Notes: a model not told the origin generated them from the sequence alone. Counted from the first letter of the stretch, positions 1 to 8,377 are shown. The stretch is DNA of 64,000 nucleotides from CADDYT01 sp035294125 (GCA_035294125.1 DATGLM010000064.1:62001-126000), one strand, 5' to 3'. Program-made: numbers and translations.

Positions 1-712
1 TGGGAGACATACGCACTATTTGCTGCGGACATGTCCATTGTGACTCACGGGTATCAAGGGTGAAGGTTACACGCTCCCAGGGTGGCAGAAAATGCAGCCC
101 TGGTGGCAGGGTGCGCAGGTACTTGCCAAAGGAATAGACGAGGCCTACATGCCCTTCCTGCACGAATTCCTTGCAAATCCAGGCAATAACGAGACAGACA
201 ACAATCATGATACCAAGCGTGATTAAGCTTGCAGTTGCGCCATCGAGTGCAAAGAAGAGAACCGGTGGAAAAAGCACGAATCCCACCAGCAAGCTGAGAA
301 ACCACAGCTCAGCATTGGAACCGGAATAGTAGAGCATCATGCCCTGCAACACAGCCATGGCCAGCGCGATCAAGCCAATAGCCCACAGTTCACTAACAGC
401 GAGGCCATGCTGTCCCGCGCTATGTACGGAGAGAAACAGAAAAGCGAGAAGAAGTGTCACTATGGCAAACAGGAATGGAATAAGAACGAAAGAGAATTGC
501 CGGGCCAGCAGGCTTATGGCACCTATTGGGTTCATACTTGTGCCTGCATCACCATCACCATTCCCATCTTCGTCTGTATCAAAATACGCGTCCAGTACGG
601 CAGGGTCCAGTTCCTGCGCGCTCTGCTGCTGCACCTGCTCCTGCTGCGCAGGGGGTGCATTACCAGCCACGCCCATAGGCGGGCGCGATTTCGGTTCCTG
701 GGATTCTGGCAT
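1..712 (-). CDS. SPFH/band-7 family membrane protein, 3' part cut by window edge
   Basis: An open frame runs from ATG at 712 off the left edge (237 codons seen). A GGGAGG lies about 10 nt before the ATG. The first ~65 residues are a soluble, Gln/Pro- and Asp-rich cytoplasmic tail (it includes DTDEDGNGDGDAG). Several hydrophobic segments follow. Near residues 190-215 comes VGLVYSFGKYLRTLPPGLHF, the typical opening of a band-7/SPFH (stomatin, flotillin, HflK-like) domain. Such proteins form oligomeric scaffolds in the membrane, often tied to proteolysis or lipid microdomains. The catalytic or oligomerisation part lies outside the window, so the subfamily cannot be fixed. The number of N-terminal membrane segments (about four) is more than the single one of stomatin. 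The neighbour ricT is co-directional but about 120 bases away. Confidence 0.7.
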   Translation of the reverse strand, partial: MPESQEPKSRPPMGVAGNAPPAQQEQVQQQSAQELDPAVLDAYFDTDEDGNGDGDAGTSMNPIGAISLLARQFSFVLIPFLFAIVTLLLAFLFLSVHSAGQHGLAVSELWAIGLIALAMAVLQGMMLYYSGSNAELWFLSLLVGFVLFPPVLFFALDGATASLITLGIMIVVCLVIAWICKEFVQEGHVGLVYSFGKYLRTLPPGLHFLPPWERVTFTLDTRESQWTCPQQIVRMSP

Positions 713-833
713 GATCGCACTGCCTCCCTCTCAAACAGAGAAATTTAAATAAATGCCTCTATTGTCAGGAATGCCGGTTCGCCCAGGCATTCTCCTGTAC
801 CCTCTTTGTGCTCTCAAGCGCGAGATTTCTTTA

Positions 834-1868
834 TTATTTTGTGTCAAATTGCCCGCTCATTTTGCGTTTAACGCCGCAGGAGCCGCAGCCGCCGCTGCCC
901 GTGTCGCCACAACCTCTGGCGCCGCAGCCACCGTCCTTCCCGCCGCCACAGGTGCAAGAGCTTTTACCACAAGCGCAGCCGCCACCCTGGTTCCCGCTTC
1001 CACCCTTGACACTGCAGGCATTGCACCCCTTTTTCGTGCTTCTCTCACTGTCCGTCTCGTAATGTAGCGGTATCTGGATGGTGACACCGCTTTCCAGCAT
1101 TACCTCAACCGAATTTTTCGGTACGTTGATTGAAACGACCTTGCCGGGTCCGCTCGGTGTATTGAGCATCGTGCCGATTTGTGGCATGGACTGTTTCGCC
1201 TGAATATAATTTTCGTTTTCGTATGATAGGCAGCAGAGCAAACGCCCACAGACACCGGAGATTTTCGCCGGGTTGAGCGGAAGTCCCTGCTCCTTTGCCA
1301 TTTTAATCGAGATCACGCCAAAATCAGCAATCCACGAGCTACAGCACAGAGCTTTGCCGCAAGGTCCCAGACCTCCCTGGAGCTTTGCCTGATCGCGTGC
1401 TCCTATCTGCCGCAATTCGATGCGCGTGCGAAACTGGGCGGCGAGATCGCGCACAAGGGCGCGAAAATCAACGCGCTCATCCGCCGTAAAATAAAAAGTC
1501 AGGCGGCTGCCATCGAACGTATATTCGGCCTCTATCAGTTTCATGGGCAGGTGGTGCTCCGCCACGCGCTCGGCACAGCGTACCAGCGCATCCTTCTCCT
1601 TGCTTTTGAAGGAGAGCATCATGCGCAGTTCATCTTCGCTTGCCAGACGCAGCACAGGCTTGAGCGGATCGCTGAGATCGTTTTCGGCTATCTTTTTCGA
1701 GGCAATAACGACCCGTCCGGCCTCGACCCCTCGCACCGTCTCAACGATCACATATTGCCCATTTGCATAGGATTGTCCCTGCGGATCAAAGTAATAGATA
1801 CGTCCCGCCGGGCGAAAACGGATACCTACAACGATTACGACATTCTCTGTTTCCGTAGCCGCTGACAT
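834..1868 (-). CDS. ricT: RicT/YaaT-like PSP1 domain protein with Cys-rich tail
   Basis: PSP1-domain protein of the RicT (YaaT) family. In Bacillus, RicT acts with RicA and RicF in an Fe-S-binding complex that affects RNase Y, sporulation and competence. The signature is visible: LGPCGKALCCSSW near residue 170 and GVCGRLLCCLSYENE near residue 205, the cysteine clusters of PSP1 proteins, inside a ~270-residue core of normal length. After residue ~280 comes an extra Gly/Cys-rich tail with ten cysteines in about 50 residues (CNAC, CAC, CTC and single Cys). This tail is not part of the family core and might bind metal. I took ATG 1868; an in-frame TTG at 1892 has no better ribosome-binding site. 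The preceding ANTAR regulator gene ends 60 bases upstream in the same direction, so co-transcription is possible. Confidence 0.85.
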   Translation of the reverse strand: MSAATETENVVIVVGIRFRPAGRIYYFDPQGQSYANGQYVIVETVRGVEAGRVVIASKKIAENDLSDPLKPVLRLASEDELRMMLSFKSKEKDALVRCAERVAEHHLPMKLIEAEYTFDGSRLTFYFTADERVDFRALVRDLAAQFRTRIELRQIGARDQAKLQGGLGPCGKALCCSSWIADFGVISIKMAKEQGLPLNPAKISGVCGRLLCCLSYENENYIQAKQSMPQIGTMLNTPSGPGKVVSINVPKNSVEVMLESGVTIQIPLHYETDSERSTKKGCNACSVKGGSGNQGGGCACGKSSCTCGGGKDGGCGARGCGDTGSGGCGSCGVKRKMSGQFDTK

Positions 1869-1927
1869 CACAATAGAATCTTTACTAGACAAGGGAAAAG
1901 GGGGGCTGCGCTGCCTCCCTTTCCGGC

Positions 1928-2500
1928 TTACATCTCGTTGGTCAGGAGAATAGCTTCCGCCACTTCACGCATGGACTTGCGGTTGTTCATGCTGGCCTTC
2001 TGTATCTTGCGAAACGCTTCCTGTTCGCTGAGACCCTGCTTCTCCATCAGGAGTCCCTTCGCGCGCTCGACGACCTTGCGCGTCTCCAGTTGTTCGCTCA
2101 ATGTGCGGGCCTTCTCCTCCATAGCACGGAACTCGTTGTAGCGAGCCAGTGCCACTTCGATTGCCGGGGCAACTTCGCTTTCCCGTAATGGCTTGACGAT
2201 GTAGTTGACGACACCGGCCTCCTTCGCACGCTCGACCAGCGGCTGATCGCCAAAAGCCGTCAGCAGCAGGACAGGAGCTATCTTCTCCTGTGTCAATGTC
2301 TCGGCGGCTGTAATACCGTCCATGTCGGGCATACGAATGTCCATAATCACCAGATCGGGCCTCAGCTCGCGCGCCAGATTGACAGCACTCTGTCCGTCAC
2401 CGGCTTCTCCCACGACCAGGTAGCCCTGTTTCGTCAATACATCTTTGAGATCCATGCGCTGGATCGTCTCGTCGTCAGCAATAATGATACGGGTTGGCAT
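1928..2500 (-). CDS. ANTAR-domain response regulator (AmiR/NasT-like)
   Basis: Two-part regulator of about 190 residues. The N-terminal receiver domain (MPTRIIIADDE, then DLVIMDIRMPDMDG with the phospho-accepting Asp, and a Lys in VNYIVKPL) is followed by a coiled linker and a C-terminal ANTAR domain (ERAKGLLMEKQGLSEQEAFR, residues ~140-190). ANTAR proteins bind paired hairpins in nascent RNA and prevent termination, so this protein probably acts on transcripts rather than on DNA. ATG 2500 is preceded by GAGG with 8 nt spacing; the ATG two codons upstream is too close to it. No cognate kinase lies next to it, although ANTAR regulators often pair with unlinked kinases. Which RNA it targets cannot be told from the window; no clear twin-hexaloop ANTAR target was noticed. 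Confidence 0.9.
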   Translation of the reverse strand: MPTRIIIADDETIQRMDLKDVLTKQGYLVVGEAGDGQSAVNLARELRPDLVIMDIRMPDMDGITAAETLTQEKIAPVLLLTAFGDQPLVERAKEAGVVNYIVKPLRESEVAPAIEVALARYNEFRAMEEKARTLSEQLETRKVVERAKGLLMEKQGLSEQEAFRKIQKASMNNRKSMREVAEAILLTNEM

Positions 2501-2655
2501 CGGCATTACCTCTTGTATGATGAATCCTCTCTGCATCACTTACCATCCATAGCCCTGCTGCCACCGATTCGCTGTGTGATGCTAGAACAATAAAGAGTAT
2601 ATCATACTCCTGAAAGAAATTACATAGGTTGATTTTCTGCTCGAAAAATCATGAC

Positions 2656-3729
2656 TCACGCCACATACGTCAGTTCCGTCTTCCCATTCATGAGCTGCGC
2701 CAGCAGCCTGGTGTCGCGAATGATGGTTTGCAATTGATCAGGTGTAATTGATTGACGGCCATCGCAGAGCGCGCTATCCGGCTCGGGGTGAACTTCGAGA
2801 ATAAGACCCTCTGCTCCAGCGGCGATGGAGGCGCGGGACATAGCGGGAACCAGTTCGCGCCTGCCCGTGGCATGGCTGGGGTCAACGATAATCGGCAGAT
2901 GAGTCAATTCGTGCAGCAGGGGAACGCAAGAGAGATCGAGCAGGTTGCGCGTCTGGGGGTCGAAGCTGCGAACGCCACGCTCACAGAGGATGACGCGTGG
3001 GTTACCAGCCACCACGATGTACTCCGCCGCCAGTAGCCATTCCTCAATCGTCGAGGCCAGTCCGCGTTTGAGCATGACGGGCCGCTGTCTGCTATTGCGT
3101 CCTGCGGCCAGCAGGAGCGGAAAATTCTGCATATTGCGACTGCCAATTTGCAAAATATCCGCGTATGCGGCGACAGTTTCGACCATCTCTGGCTCCATGA
3201 CCTCGGTAATCACGGGCAGCCCGGTCTCCTGGCGCGCTTCGGCCAGCAGTTCCAGACCCGCGACGCCCAATCCCTGGAACTGGTAGGGCGAGGTACGCGG
3301 CTTGAAAGCGCCACCCCGCAGTATCTGCGCCCCTGCTGCCTTCACCGCCCTTGCTGTTGAGAGCAGTTGTTCGCGATTCTCAACCGCACATGGGCCTGCC
3401 ATGATGACCGGAGAAGCGTTCTCACCGCCAATGATCATCGGCGAGATGCCACGATCCTCCCCGATGACGACGCTGCTCTGCTCTGCCTTGAAGGCGCGAC
3501 TCACCAGCTTGTAAGGGGTGGGAATGGAAGTAACTTTAGCTACGGCTCTATGCTGGCGCAAGATGTGGGGGGCCTGCGGATCGCACTGCTTGCTTTCCAG
3601 GCAGATCACCTCGTGCCCATCGATCTTTATGGCGCTGATCGGACGATGACTGTTGGAAAGCTGGTTGAGCAGGGACAGTAAATCGCCGCGTAAACTGCTG
3701 TCGGCATCGCTGTTAATGGTGATAATCAT
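2656..3729 (-). CDS. aroF: 3-deoxy-7-phosphoheptulonate (DAHP) synthase
   Basis: DAHP synthase of the AroA-beta type with an N-terminal ferredoxin-like regulatory domain (residues ~1-75). It condenses phosphoenolpyruvate and erythrose 4-phosphate, the first step of the shikimate pathway to Phe, Tyr and Trp. Core motifs are VIMAGPCAVE, LRGGAFKPRTSPYQFQG, LQIGSRNMQNF, PVMLKRGL, ILCERGVRSFD and the PIIVDPSHATGRRE block containing metal and substrate ligands. The 357-residue length fits this family. ATG 3729 has AAGGA 8 nt upstream. The N-terminal domain in this type is the usual site of feedback inhibition by aromatic amino acids (family knowledge). The 240-base leader upstream has promoter, aromatic leader peptide and terminator, so expression is probably also attenuated by aromatic aminoacyl-tRNA supply. 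Confidence 0.95.
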   Translation of the reverse strand: MIITINSDADSSLRGDLLSLLNQLSNSHRPISAIKIDGHEVICLESKQCDPQAPHILRQHRAVAKVTSIPTPYKLVSRAFKAEQSSVVIGEDRGISPMIIGGENASPVIMAGPCAVENREQLLSTARAVKAAGAQILRGGAFKPRTSPYQFQGLGVAGLELLAEARQETGLPVITEVMEPEMVETVAAYADILQIGSRNMQNFPLLLAAGRNSRQRPVMLKRGLASTIEEWLLAAEYIVVAGNPRVILCERGVRSFDPQTRNLLDLSCVPLLHELTHLPIIVDPSHATGRRELVPAMSRASIAAGAEGLILEVHPEPDSALCDGRQSITPDQLQTIIRDTRLLAQLMNGKTELTYVA

Positions 3730-3764
3730 GACTCTGTTCCTTTCTGCTTTACAAGATTGAGCAA

Positions 3765-3794
3765 ACAAAAAAGCAGAGGTTTTATCCTCTGCTT
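3765..3794 (-). terminator. intrinsic terminator/attenuator in the aroF leader
   Basis: Read on the minus strand, AAGCAGAGG (3794-3786), a six-base loop, then CCTCTGCTT (3779-3771) run into a T-rich tract. It ends 36 bases before the aroF start codon. No gene lies between it and the upstream promoter at 3980-4008 other than the leader peptide, so it can only act on the aroF transcript. Confidence 0.85.
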
Positions 3795-3842
3795 CTCCAG
3801 CATGCTGGTGGTCAATTTTTGCTCAGCTCAACGAGCCCACCA

Positions 3843-3905
3843 TCATGCTGGAGGGCTAAACCAATAATAAAAGCTAAACCGGTTGTAACGTTGTTCGCTA
3901 AGCAT
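3843..3905 (-). CDS. aromatic leader peptide of aroF (20 aa)
   Basis: ATG 3905 to TGA 3843 encodes MLSEQRYNRFSFYYWFSPPA. Seven of 20 residues are aromatic, with the run F-S-F-Y-Y-W-F at residues 10-16; all three aromatic amino acids are present. It lies between a consensus promoter and an intrinsic terminator upstream of DAHP synthase. This is what is expected of a leader peptide whose translation senses charged Phe/Tyr/Trp tRNAs. The ribosome-binding site is weak (GAG about 13 nt upstream), which is the main reservation. The terminator-competing segment overlaps the start codon, so ribosome position would directly affect the fold. Too short for standard gene calling. Confidence 0.75.
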   Translation of the reverse strand: MLSEQRYNRFSFYYWFSPPA

Positions 3906-3979
3906 CTGTTTTGTTTGCTCTATTCTGCTTTTTCGTACCCGACTCTGTTACCGAGCCTACAAGGTACTTACATGCTATA

Positions 3980-4008
3980 AGTATAGGCAGAAGAAATACG
4001 CCTGTCAA
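3980..4008 (-). promoter_or_regulatory. sigma-70-type promoter of the aroF leader
   Basis: On the minus strand TTGACA (4008-4003), 17 bases, TATACT (3985-3980). The predicted start near 3973 gives a 5' leader of about 244 bases to the aroF ATG, holding the leader peptide and attenuator. Confidence 0.8.
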
Positions 4009-4121
4009 GGCTTGTAGGACCTTTTAACAGAGCTATTCAAAAATGTATGTCATCGGCGCGGCTTCAAGAAATACGAGAGCGGAAACGGCACGCACGCCGT
4101 TTCCGCCCTTTTCTATCCCTG

Positions 4122-5612
4122 TTAGTTGTCAATCTGGGCCTTCTGGAGTTTGCCACTGTAGTCGGTGTAAACGACTTTCCACTCGGTGAAGACATCGAGA
4201 CCGGCGAGACCGGCTTCGCGGTGACCATTGCCGGTGCCGCGCGTGCCGCCGAAGGGGAACTGGATCTCCGCGCCCGTCGTGCCGGAGTTGACGTAGAGGA
4301 TGCCGGTGGTGATGTCACGCATGGCGCGCTGCACGCGGTTGATATCCTGGGTGTAGATGGAACTGGAGAGGCCATATTTCGTGTTGTTGTTGACGGCGAT
4401 GGCTTCGTCGAGCGAGTCAACGGCAATGACGGAGAGCGTGGGGCCGAAAATCTCCTCCTGCGCTAAACGCATAGCGGGGCGCACATCGCGGAAGAGGGTG
4501 GGACGATAGAAGTAGCCATGTGCAAGCGCGCCTTCGCGCATGATCTCGCCGCCCGTGACCAGTGTCGCGCCCTCGGCCTTGCCAATCTCCGTGTAGCTGT
4601 GAATCTTCTCAAGCTGTGAGGCATTGATGACGGGGCCAACATCGACGCTTTCGTCCAGCCCGTTGCCCAGGCGCAGTTGCTCGATGCGCGGCACCAGTCT
4701 ATCCAGCAGCGCGTCCAGGACGGGTTGATGGACGATGAGGCGACTGCAGGCGGTGCAGCGCTGGCCGGTAGTGCCATAGGCGCTCCACAGGATGCCCTCG
4801 ACGGCGAGATCGAGGTTGGCATCGTCCATGACGATGACAGCGTTCTTGCCGCCCATTTCCAGCGAGACGCGCTTGAGCGACCGCGCGGCCTCGATGGCAA
4901 CGTGACGGCCCGATTCGGTCGAGCCGGTGAAGGAGATGACGGAAACGTCGGGATGGTGCAGCAGCGTCTCGCCCACCGTACCGCCGGGGCCAAAGACGAT
5001 GTTGACCACGCCTTCGGGCAGACCGGCTTCGTAGAGAATCTCGACCAGCCGCAGCGCGCTTAACGGTGTATCGCTGGCGGGCTTGAAGACGATGGTGTTC
5101 CCGGCGACCAGGGCAGGGAACATCTTCCAGGTGGGGATGGCAATGGGAAAGTTCCAGGGCGTGATGCAGGCCACAACCCCCACAGGGTCACGCATTGCCA
5201 ACCCCGATTTGTTGGGCAGTTCGACCGGCACGGTGTAGCCAAAGAGACGCCGACCCTCGCCGCCCATGTAGTAGGCCATATCGATGCCCTCCTGCACGTC
5301 TCCGCGCGTCTCCTTCAGCACCTTGCCCATCTCCTGCGTCATCGTGCGCGCCAGGTCTTCTTTATGGCGGATGAGCAGTTCACCGGCGCGGAAAAGAATC
5401 TCGCCGCGTTTGGGCGCGGGGACGAGCCGCCACTTCTCAAAGGCGGCTCTGGCGGCCTCAACGGCAGCGTTAGCATCGGCCTCACCTGAAAGCGGGAAAT
5501 AGCCCAGGACTTCGCCGGTGGCCGGATTGTAGTTGGGGAACGTCTGGCCGCTCCGCGCATCCTGCCATTTGCCGCCGATGTAGTTCTGATAGGTGCGAGC
5601 TGTGGTGGTCAT
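4122..5612 (-). CDS. NAD(P)-dependent aldehyde dehydrogenase
   Basis: Aldehyde dehydrogenase superfamily enzyme of 496 residues, the normal length, oxidising an aldehyde to the acid with NAD(P). Visible are the cofactor segment ITPWNFPIAIPTWKMFPAL with GNTIVFKPASDTP, the turn SFTGSTESGR, the general-base motif LEMGGKN and the nucleophile motif GQRCTACSR around residue 290, and the late motif EEIFGPTLSVI. ATG 5612 has AAGGAG 8 nt upstream. The substrate cannot be read from the sequence; the closest generic look is to semialdehyde/betaine-type dehydrogenases. It stands alone: a long hairpin separates it from rho upstream and the aroF promoter lies below. Nothing odd in length or motifs. Confidence 0.9.
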   Translation of the reverse strand: MTTTARTYQNYIGGKWQDARSGQTFPNYNPATGEVLGYFPLSGEADANAAVEAARAAFEKWRLVPAPKRGEILFRAGELLIRHKEDLARTMTQEMGKVLKETRGDVQEGIDMAYYMGGEGRRLFGYTVPVELPNKSGLAMRDPVGVVACITPWNFPIAIPTWKMFPALVAGNTIVFKPASDTPLSALRLVEILYEAGLPEGVVNIVFGPGGTVGETLLHHPDVSVISFTGSTESGRHVAIEAARSLKRVSLEMGGKNAVIVMDDANLDLAVEGILWSAYGTTGQRCTACSRLIVHQPVLDALLDRLVPRIEQLRLGNGLDESVDVGPVINASQLEKIHSYTEIGKAEGATLVTGGEIMREGALAHGYFYRPTLFRDVRPAMRLAQEEIFGPTLSVIAVDSLDEAIAVNNNTKYGLSSSIYTQDINRVQRAMRDITTGILYVNSGTTGAEIQFPFGGTRGTGNGHREAGLAGLDVFTEWKVVYTDYSGKLQKAQIDN

Positions 5613-5638
5613 AGAAATAACTCCTTCAGGATAGCAGA

Positions 5639-5701
5639 AGTACAAAGTGTGTTGCAGGCACCCACGCCAGTGGCATGGGTGCCTGCAACACACTTTGTAC
5701 T
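5639..5701. terminator. 26-bp perfect hairpin after rho
   Basis: Arms 5639-5664 and 5676-5701 are perfectly complementary over 26 bases with an 11-base loop that can pair further (gcca/tggc). It starts one base beyond the rho stop codon and lies 26 bases before the aldehyde dehydrogenase ATG. There is no U-tract on the minus strand, so it may act as an RNA 3'-end stabiliser or processing site as much as an intrinsic terminator. Confidence 0.7.
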
Positions 5702-7024
5702 TTACATAATGCTCTTGTTGAGGGTGGCAAGGAACTCCATATTGTTGCTGGTCTTGGACATATGCTGGAGGAGGGCCTCCATCGCTTCCAGGCCGCGCTG
5801 GTCGGCCAGTGTCGAGAACATGCGGCGCATGACGACGACGGCGCGCAGCGTCTTTTCATCGAGCAGCAGTTCCTCACGGCGCGTGCTTGAGAGCGAGATG
5901 TCAATGGCCGGGAAGACACGGCGCTCGGCCAGTTTGCGGTTGAGCACGAGTTCCATGTTGCCGGTGCCTTTGAATTCTTCGTAGATCACATCATCCATAC
6001 GGCTGCCGGTATCGACAAGGGCCGTGGCGATGATGGTCAGGCTACCGCCTTCTTCGACTTTACGGGCCGCACCGAAGAAGCGCTTGGGCGGGAACAGTGC
6101 GCTCGGATCGAGACCGCCGGAGAGGGTACGCCCGCTGGGCTGCACGGCCAGGTTATAGGCGCGGCTCAAACGGGTAATACTATCCAGCAGGATCACCACG
6201 TCACGTCCGCCTTCGACCAGGCGCTTGGCGCGTTCCAGCACCATTTCGGCAACGCGGGTATGAGCCTCGGTTGGCTCGTCAAATGTTGAACTGATGACCT
6301 CTGCGCGGACCGAACGTTTCATGTCGGTCACTTCTTCAGGTCGCTCGCCGATCAGGGCAATCATCAGGTGGACGTCATTGTAGTTCTCGGTGATGGAGTT
6401 GGCGATGGACTTGAGGAGCATGGTTTTGCCGGCTTTAGGAGGGGAGACGATCAGGCCGCGCTGTCCGCGCCCGATGGGGGCGACGAGGTTAATCAAACGC
6501 CCGGAGATATTAGAAGGGACTGTTTCCAGATTGAACATCTCACGGGGAAAGATCGGGGTGAGCAGGTCAAAGTGCGGGCGGCGCTTGGCGATCTCAGGGT
6601 CCATGCCATTGATGGCTTCAACGCGCAAGAGACCGTAGTATTTTTCATTGTCCTTTGGCGGTCGAACCTGCCCGGAAACCATATCGCCAGTCCTCAAGCC
6701 GAAGCGGCGAATCTGTGACTGGGAGACGTAGACATCCATGTTTCCTGGGAGGAAACGTTCCTGTCGGAGAAATCCGAAGCCATCTTCCACGATTTCCAAT
6801 ACACCTGCGCTGAAGATGTTCCCCTGTTGCTCGGTGTTGGCTTGAAGTAGGCGAAAGACGAGGTCTTGTTTTTTGAGGGCGGAATAACCGGAGAGTTCGA
6901 GGTCGCGAGCAATGTCGCGCAGCTCCGTTATGGTTTTAGTTTCTAACTCAGCGATGTTCACGTTGTGTAGGGCGACGCAAATTCTTTGGGAAGAACACGC
7001 CCATTCTCCTTTCTTGATGAACAT
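5702..7024 (-). CDS. rho: transcription termination factor Rho
   Basis: Hexameric RNA helicase that ends transcription at Rho-dependent sites. Domains: Rho N-terminal helix bundle (LETKTITELRDIARDLELSG, residues ~28-60), cold-shock-like RNA-binding domain (VLEIVEDGFGFLRQ to VRPP), then the RecA-type ATPase with Walker A SPPKAGKTML, the catalytic-Glu region IALIGERPEEVTDM, Walker B VVILLDSITRLSRAYN, the Q-loop/R-loop region GGLDPSALFPPKRFFGAAR, and the C-terminal ALVDTGSRMDDVIYEEFKGTGN. At 440 residues it is a normal short Rho without the large insertion seen in high-GC Actinobacteria. The start is uncertain: ATG 7024 has no strong ribosome-binding site, and the first ~20 residues before LHNVNIAELE do not resemble the family, so a start a little downstream is possible. 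Single-gene unit. Confidence 0.97.
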   Translation of the reverse strand: MFIKKGEWACSSQRICVALHNVNIAELETKTITELRDIARDLELSGYSALKKQDLVFRLLQANTEQQGNIFSAGVLEIVEDGFGFLRQERFLPGNMDVYVSQSQIRRFGLRTGDMVSGQVRPPKDNEKYYGLLRVEAINGMDPEIAKRRPHFDLLTPIFPREMFNLETVPSNISGRLINLVAPIGRGQRGLIVSPPKAGKTMLLKSIANSITENYNDVHLMIALIGERPEEVTDMKRSVRAEVISSTFDEPTEAHTRVAEMVLERAKRLVEGGRDVVILLDSITRLSRAYNLAVQPSGRTLSGGLDPSALFPPKRFFGAARKVEEGGSLTIIATALVDTGSRMDDVIYEEFKGTGNMELVLNRKLAERRVFPAIDISLSSTRREELLLDEKTLRAVVVMRRMFSTLADQRGLEAMEALLQHMSKTSNNMEFLATLNKSIM

Positions 7025-7695
7025 TAAGAAAATGGTGGGAAATGTTACCTACTGCGTATCCTGGAAAGTACTGGTACCGGTACGAATACCCGAATAACAT
7101 GTGGCAACTGCTAACTTCTGAGAATACTGAGGTGCCTCACAGCCAATGTAACGTTTTCCATGAAATGGTTCGACATTGTACGATTGGATACATACGGCAT
7201 GCACAACAACATTCCGTTGAGAGAGTGCGGGCGAACGCAATCAGGTTATTGCGACTTTCTTATTCAGCCAACTCATGGAACGTTGGGAACGCGGTATGTA
7301 TCCTGGAGCTAGCTTGAATATACCACAGGTATCAATGGATGTCAAGAGATGTCGTCTCCTGAAAAATCTACTCATAATTCTCTGATGCGACCGGGCTTGT
7401 TATGGCTATCCGCCAGATCGATGGCGGACCAATATGTAAGCCGGAGCCTCGAAAAAGGTCGTTCCGAAAGCCGCCCCCGGCACACAGCAGTAGTTCGCCC
7501 GAAAGCACGGGAAGATCATGAGCATGAGTATGAGGAATCGGGAATATCCACCTCAAAGAGGCATTCAGGCCGGATTGAGGGGATTCGCACACGATCTGCC
7601 CGATTCATGATGGTCAAAAAAGCTCCTCCAAACGGAAATGCGCGCTTTAATAGAGCATCCTGGTGGTAGTTGTGATAATGGCAACATCACAGCCT
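7025..7695. other. 670-base region without a convincing gene
   Basis: Upstream of rho (minus) and downstream of the SprT-like gene (minus). Open frames on both strands are short, lack family-like sequence and have no well-spaced ribosome-binding site. The part next to rho presumably holds its promoter and 5' leader, but I could not pick a convincing -35/-10 pair. One 30-codon frame on the minus strand around 7610-7520 follows a GGAGGAG, but too far from its ATG to be persuasive. Confidence 0.5.
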
Positions 7696-8253
7696 CTACC
7701 GGTGGTCGCGGCTCTTTCCAAACGCTTCCCCGATCACCTCAACAATCTGTTCGCGCTCGCAAGCGAGATGAATGCATGGGATTTCGGCCCAACCCAACTC
7801 TCGCTGCGTATCATAAAACGCGAACCATTCTCTGTCAATCCATGCGTCACATTGTCGTACAGAAGTACCGAGTCCGCGCCTTTCCAGTTCGCAATTCACC
7901 ACGTTGTTTGCGTGTGGGTGCGCATAAAGGCGAGGCAAAGGCGAACCGAAACCGTGCGCGTAATGCGCCAGTTCGTGCGCCACCGTCGTAATTAATACGT
8001 ATTCGGGCACCAATTCGTGTTGCAGCAGAGCGTTAATGCCGATGAACGAGGTCGTTTCATCGAGCGACATACGAATCAGGCCGAGTCGGCTTTTCCAGGG
8101 CCGACAATAGGCGATCTGTACCTCGTTGACGCGAGGAACGTCAGCGAAATAGCGTTCCCAGATGTACGCAAGATACGCTTTGAGGTTACGAGCGGCCAGC
8201 AGACGTGCCAGCTCTCCCCGCAAACCAGGATTGGTAGAAGCCCCCGACGACAT
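7696..8253 (-). CDS. SprT-like zinc metallopeptidase domain protein
   Basis: About 185 residues with the zinc signature HELAHYAHG near residue 110, within TVAHELAHYAHGFGSPL. The sequence before it (RPWKSRLGLIRMSLDE, around residue 50) resembles the beta strand preceding the HExxH helix in SprT/Spartan-like peptidases, where I/L-R-L-S motifs recur. A candidate third ligand would be a later His. SprT-like proteins cleave DNA-protein crosslinks in eukaryotes; the function of bacterial members is largely unknown. ATG 8253 has AGAGGAG 6-7 nt upstream. It is a lone gene with no co-directional partner within 600 bases. Confidence 0.75.
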   Translation of the reverse strand: MSSGASTNPGLRGELARLLAARNLKAYLAYIWERYFADVPRVNEVQIAYCRPWKSRLGLIRMSLDETTSFIGINALLQHELVPEYVLITTVAHELAHYAHGFGSPLPRLYAHPHANNVVNCELERRGLGTSVRQCDAWIDREWFAFYDTQRELGWAEIPCIHLACEREQIVEVIGEAFGKSRDHR

Positions 8254-8377
8254 ACAAGACTCCTCTGGCCCACGGGCTATTGTTCGCACTTGAACTGCCC
8301 GGCAGGTGTTTGTGAGTCTAGTATAGGGATGCTACCAAATAGAACAAAAACGGGACAGGAGATATTCCCGGCCAATT

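Larger units (their letters stand above)
3759..3920 (-). promoter_or_regulatory. aroF attenuator: competing RNA structures
   Basis: Several mutually exclusive pairings can be seen. (1) The terminator 3765-3794. (2) A 17-base stem between 3837-3853 and 3795-3811 with one mismatch, overlapping the leader-peptide stop codon. (3) GAGCAAACAAAA (minus strand, 3920-3909, just before the leader ATG) is exactly complementary over 12 bases to the terminator tail TTTTGTTTGCTC (3770-3759); pairing there would destroy the terminator. (4) AAGCAGA occurs at 3924-3933, in the terminator arm, and at 3743-3750 next to the aroF ribosome-binding site; all three can pair with the same CTCTGCTT arm. This is an antiterminator/terminator layout; which state is favoured by stalling is inferred, not proven. 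Confidence 0.7.

Noticed and set aside
547..569. CATCACCATCACCATT run resembling a His tag or simple repeat
   Set aside because: It is the reverse complement of the DGDGDAG codons in the SPFH protein; a similar run at 28107 is inside the peptidase gene.
7368..7592. 74-codon minus frame in the gap between rho and the SprT-like gene
   Set aside because: No ribosome-binding site with good spacing and no recognisable sequence.
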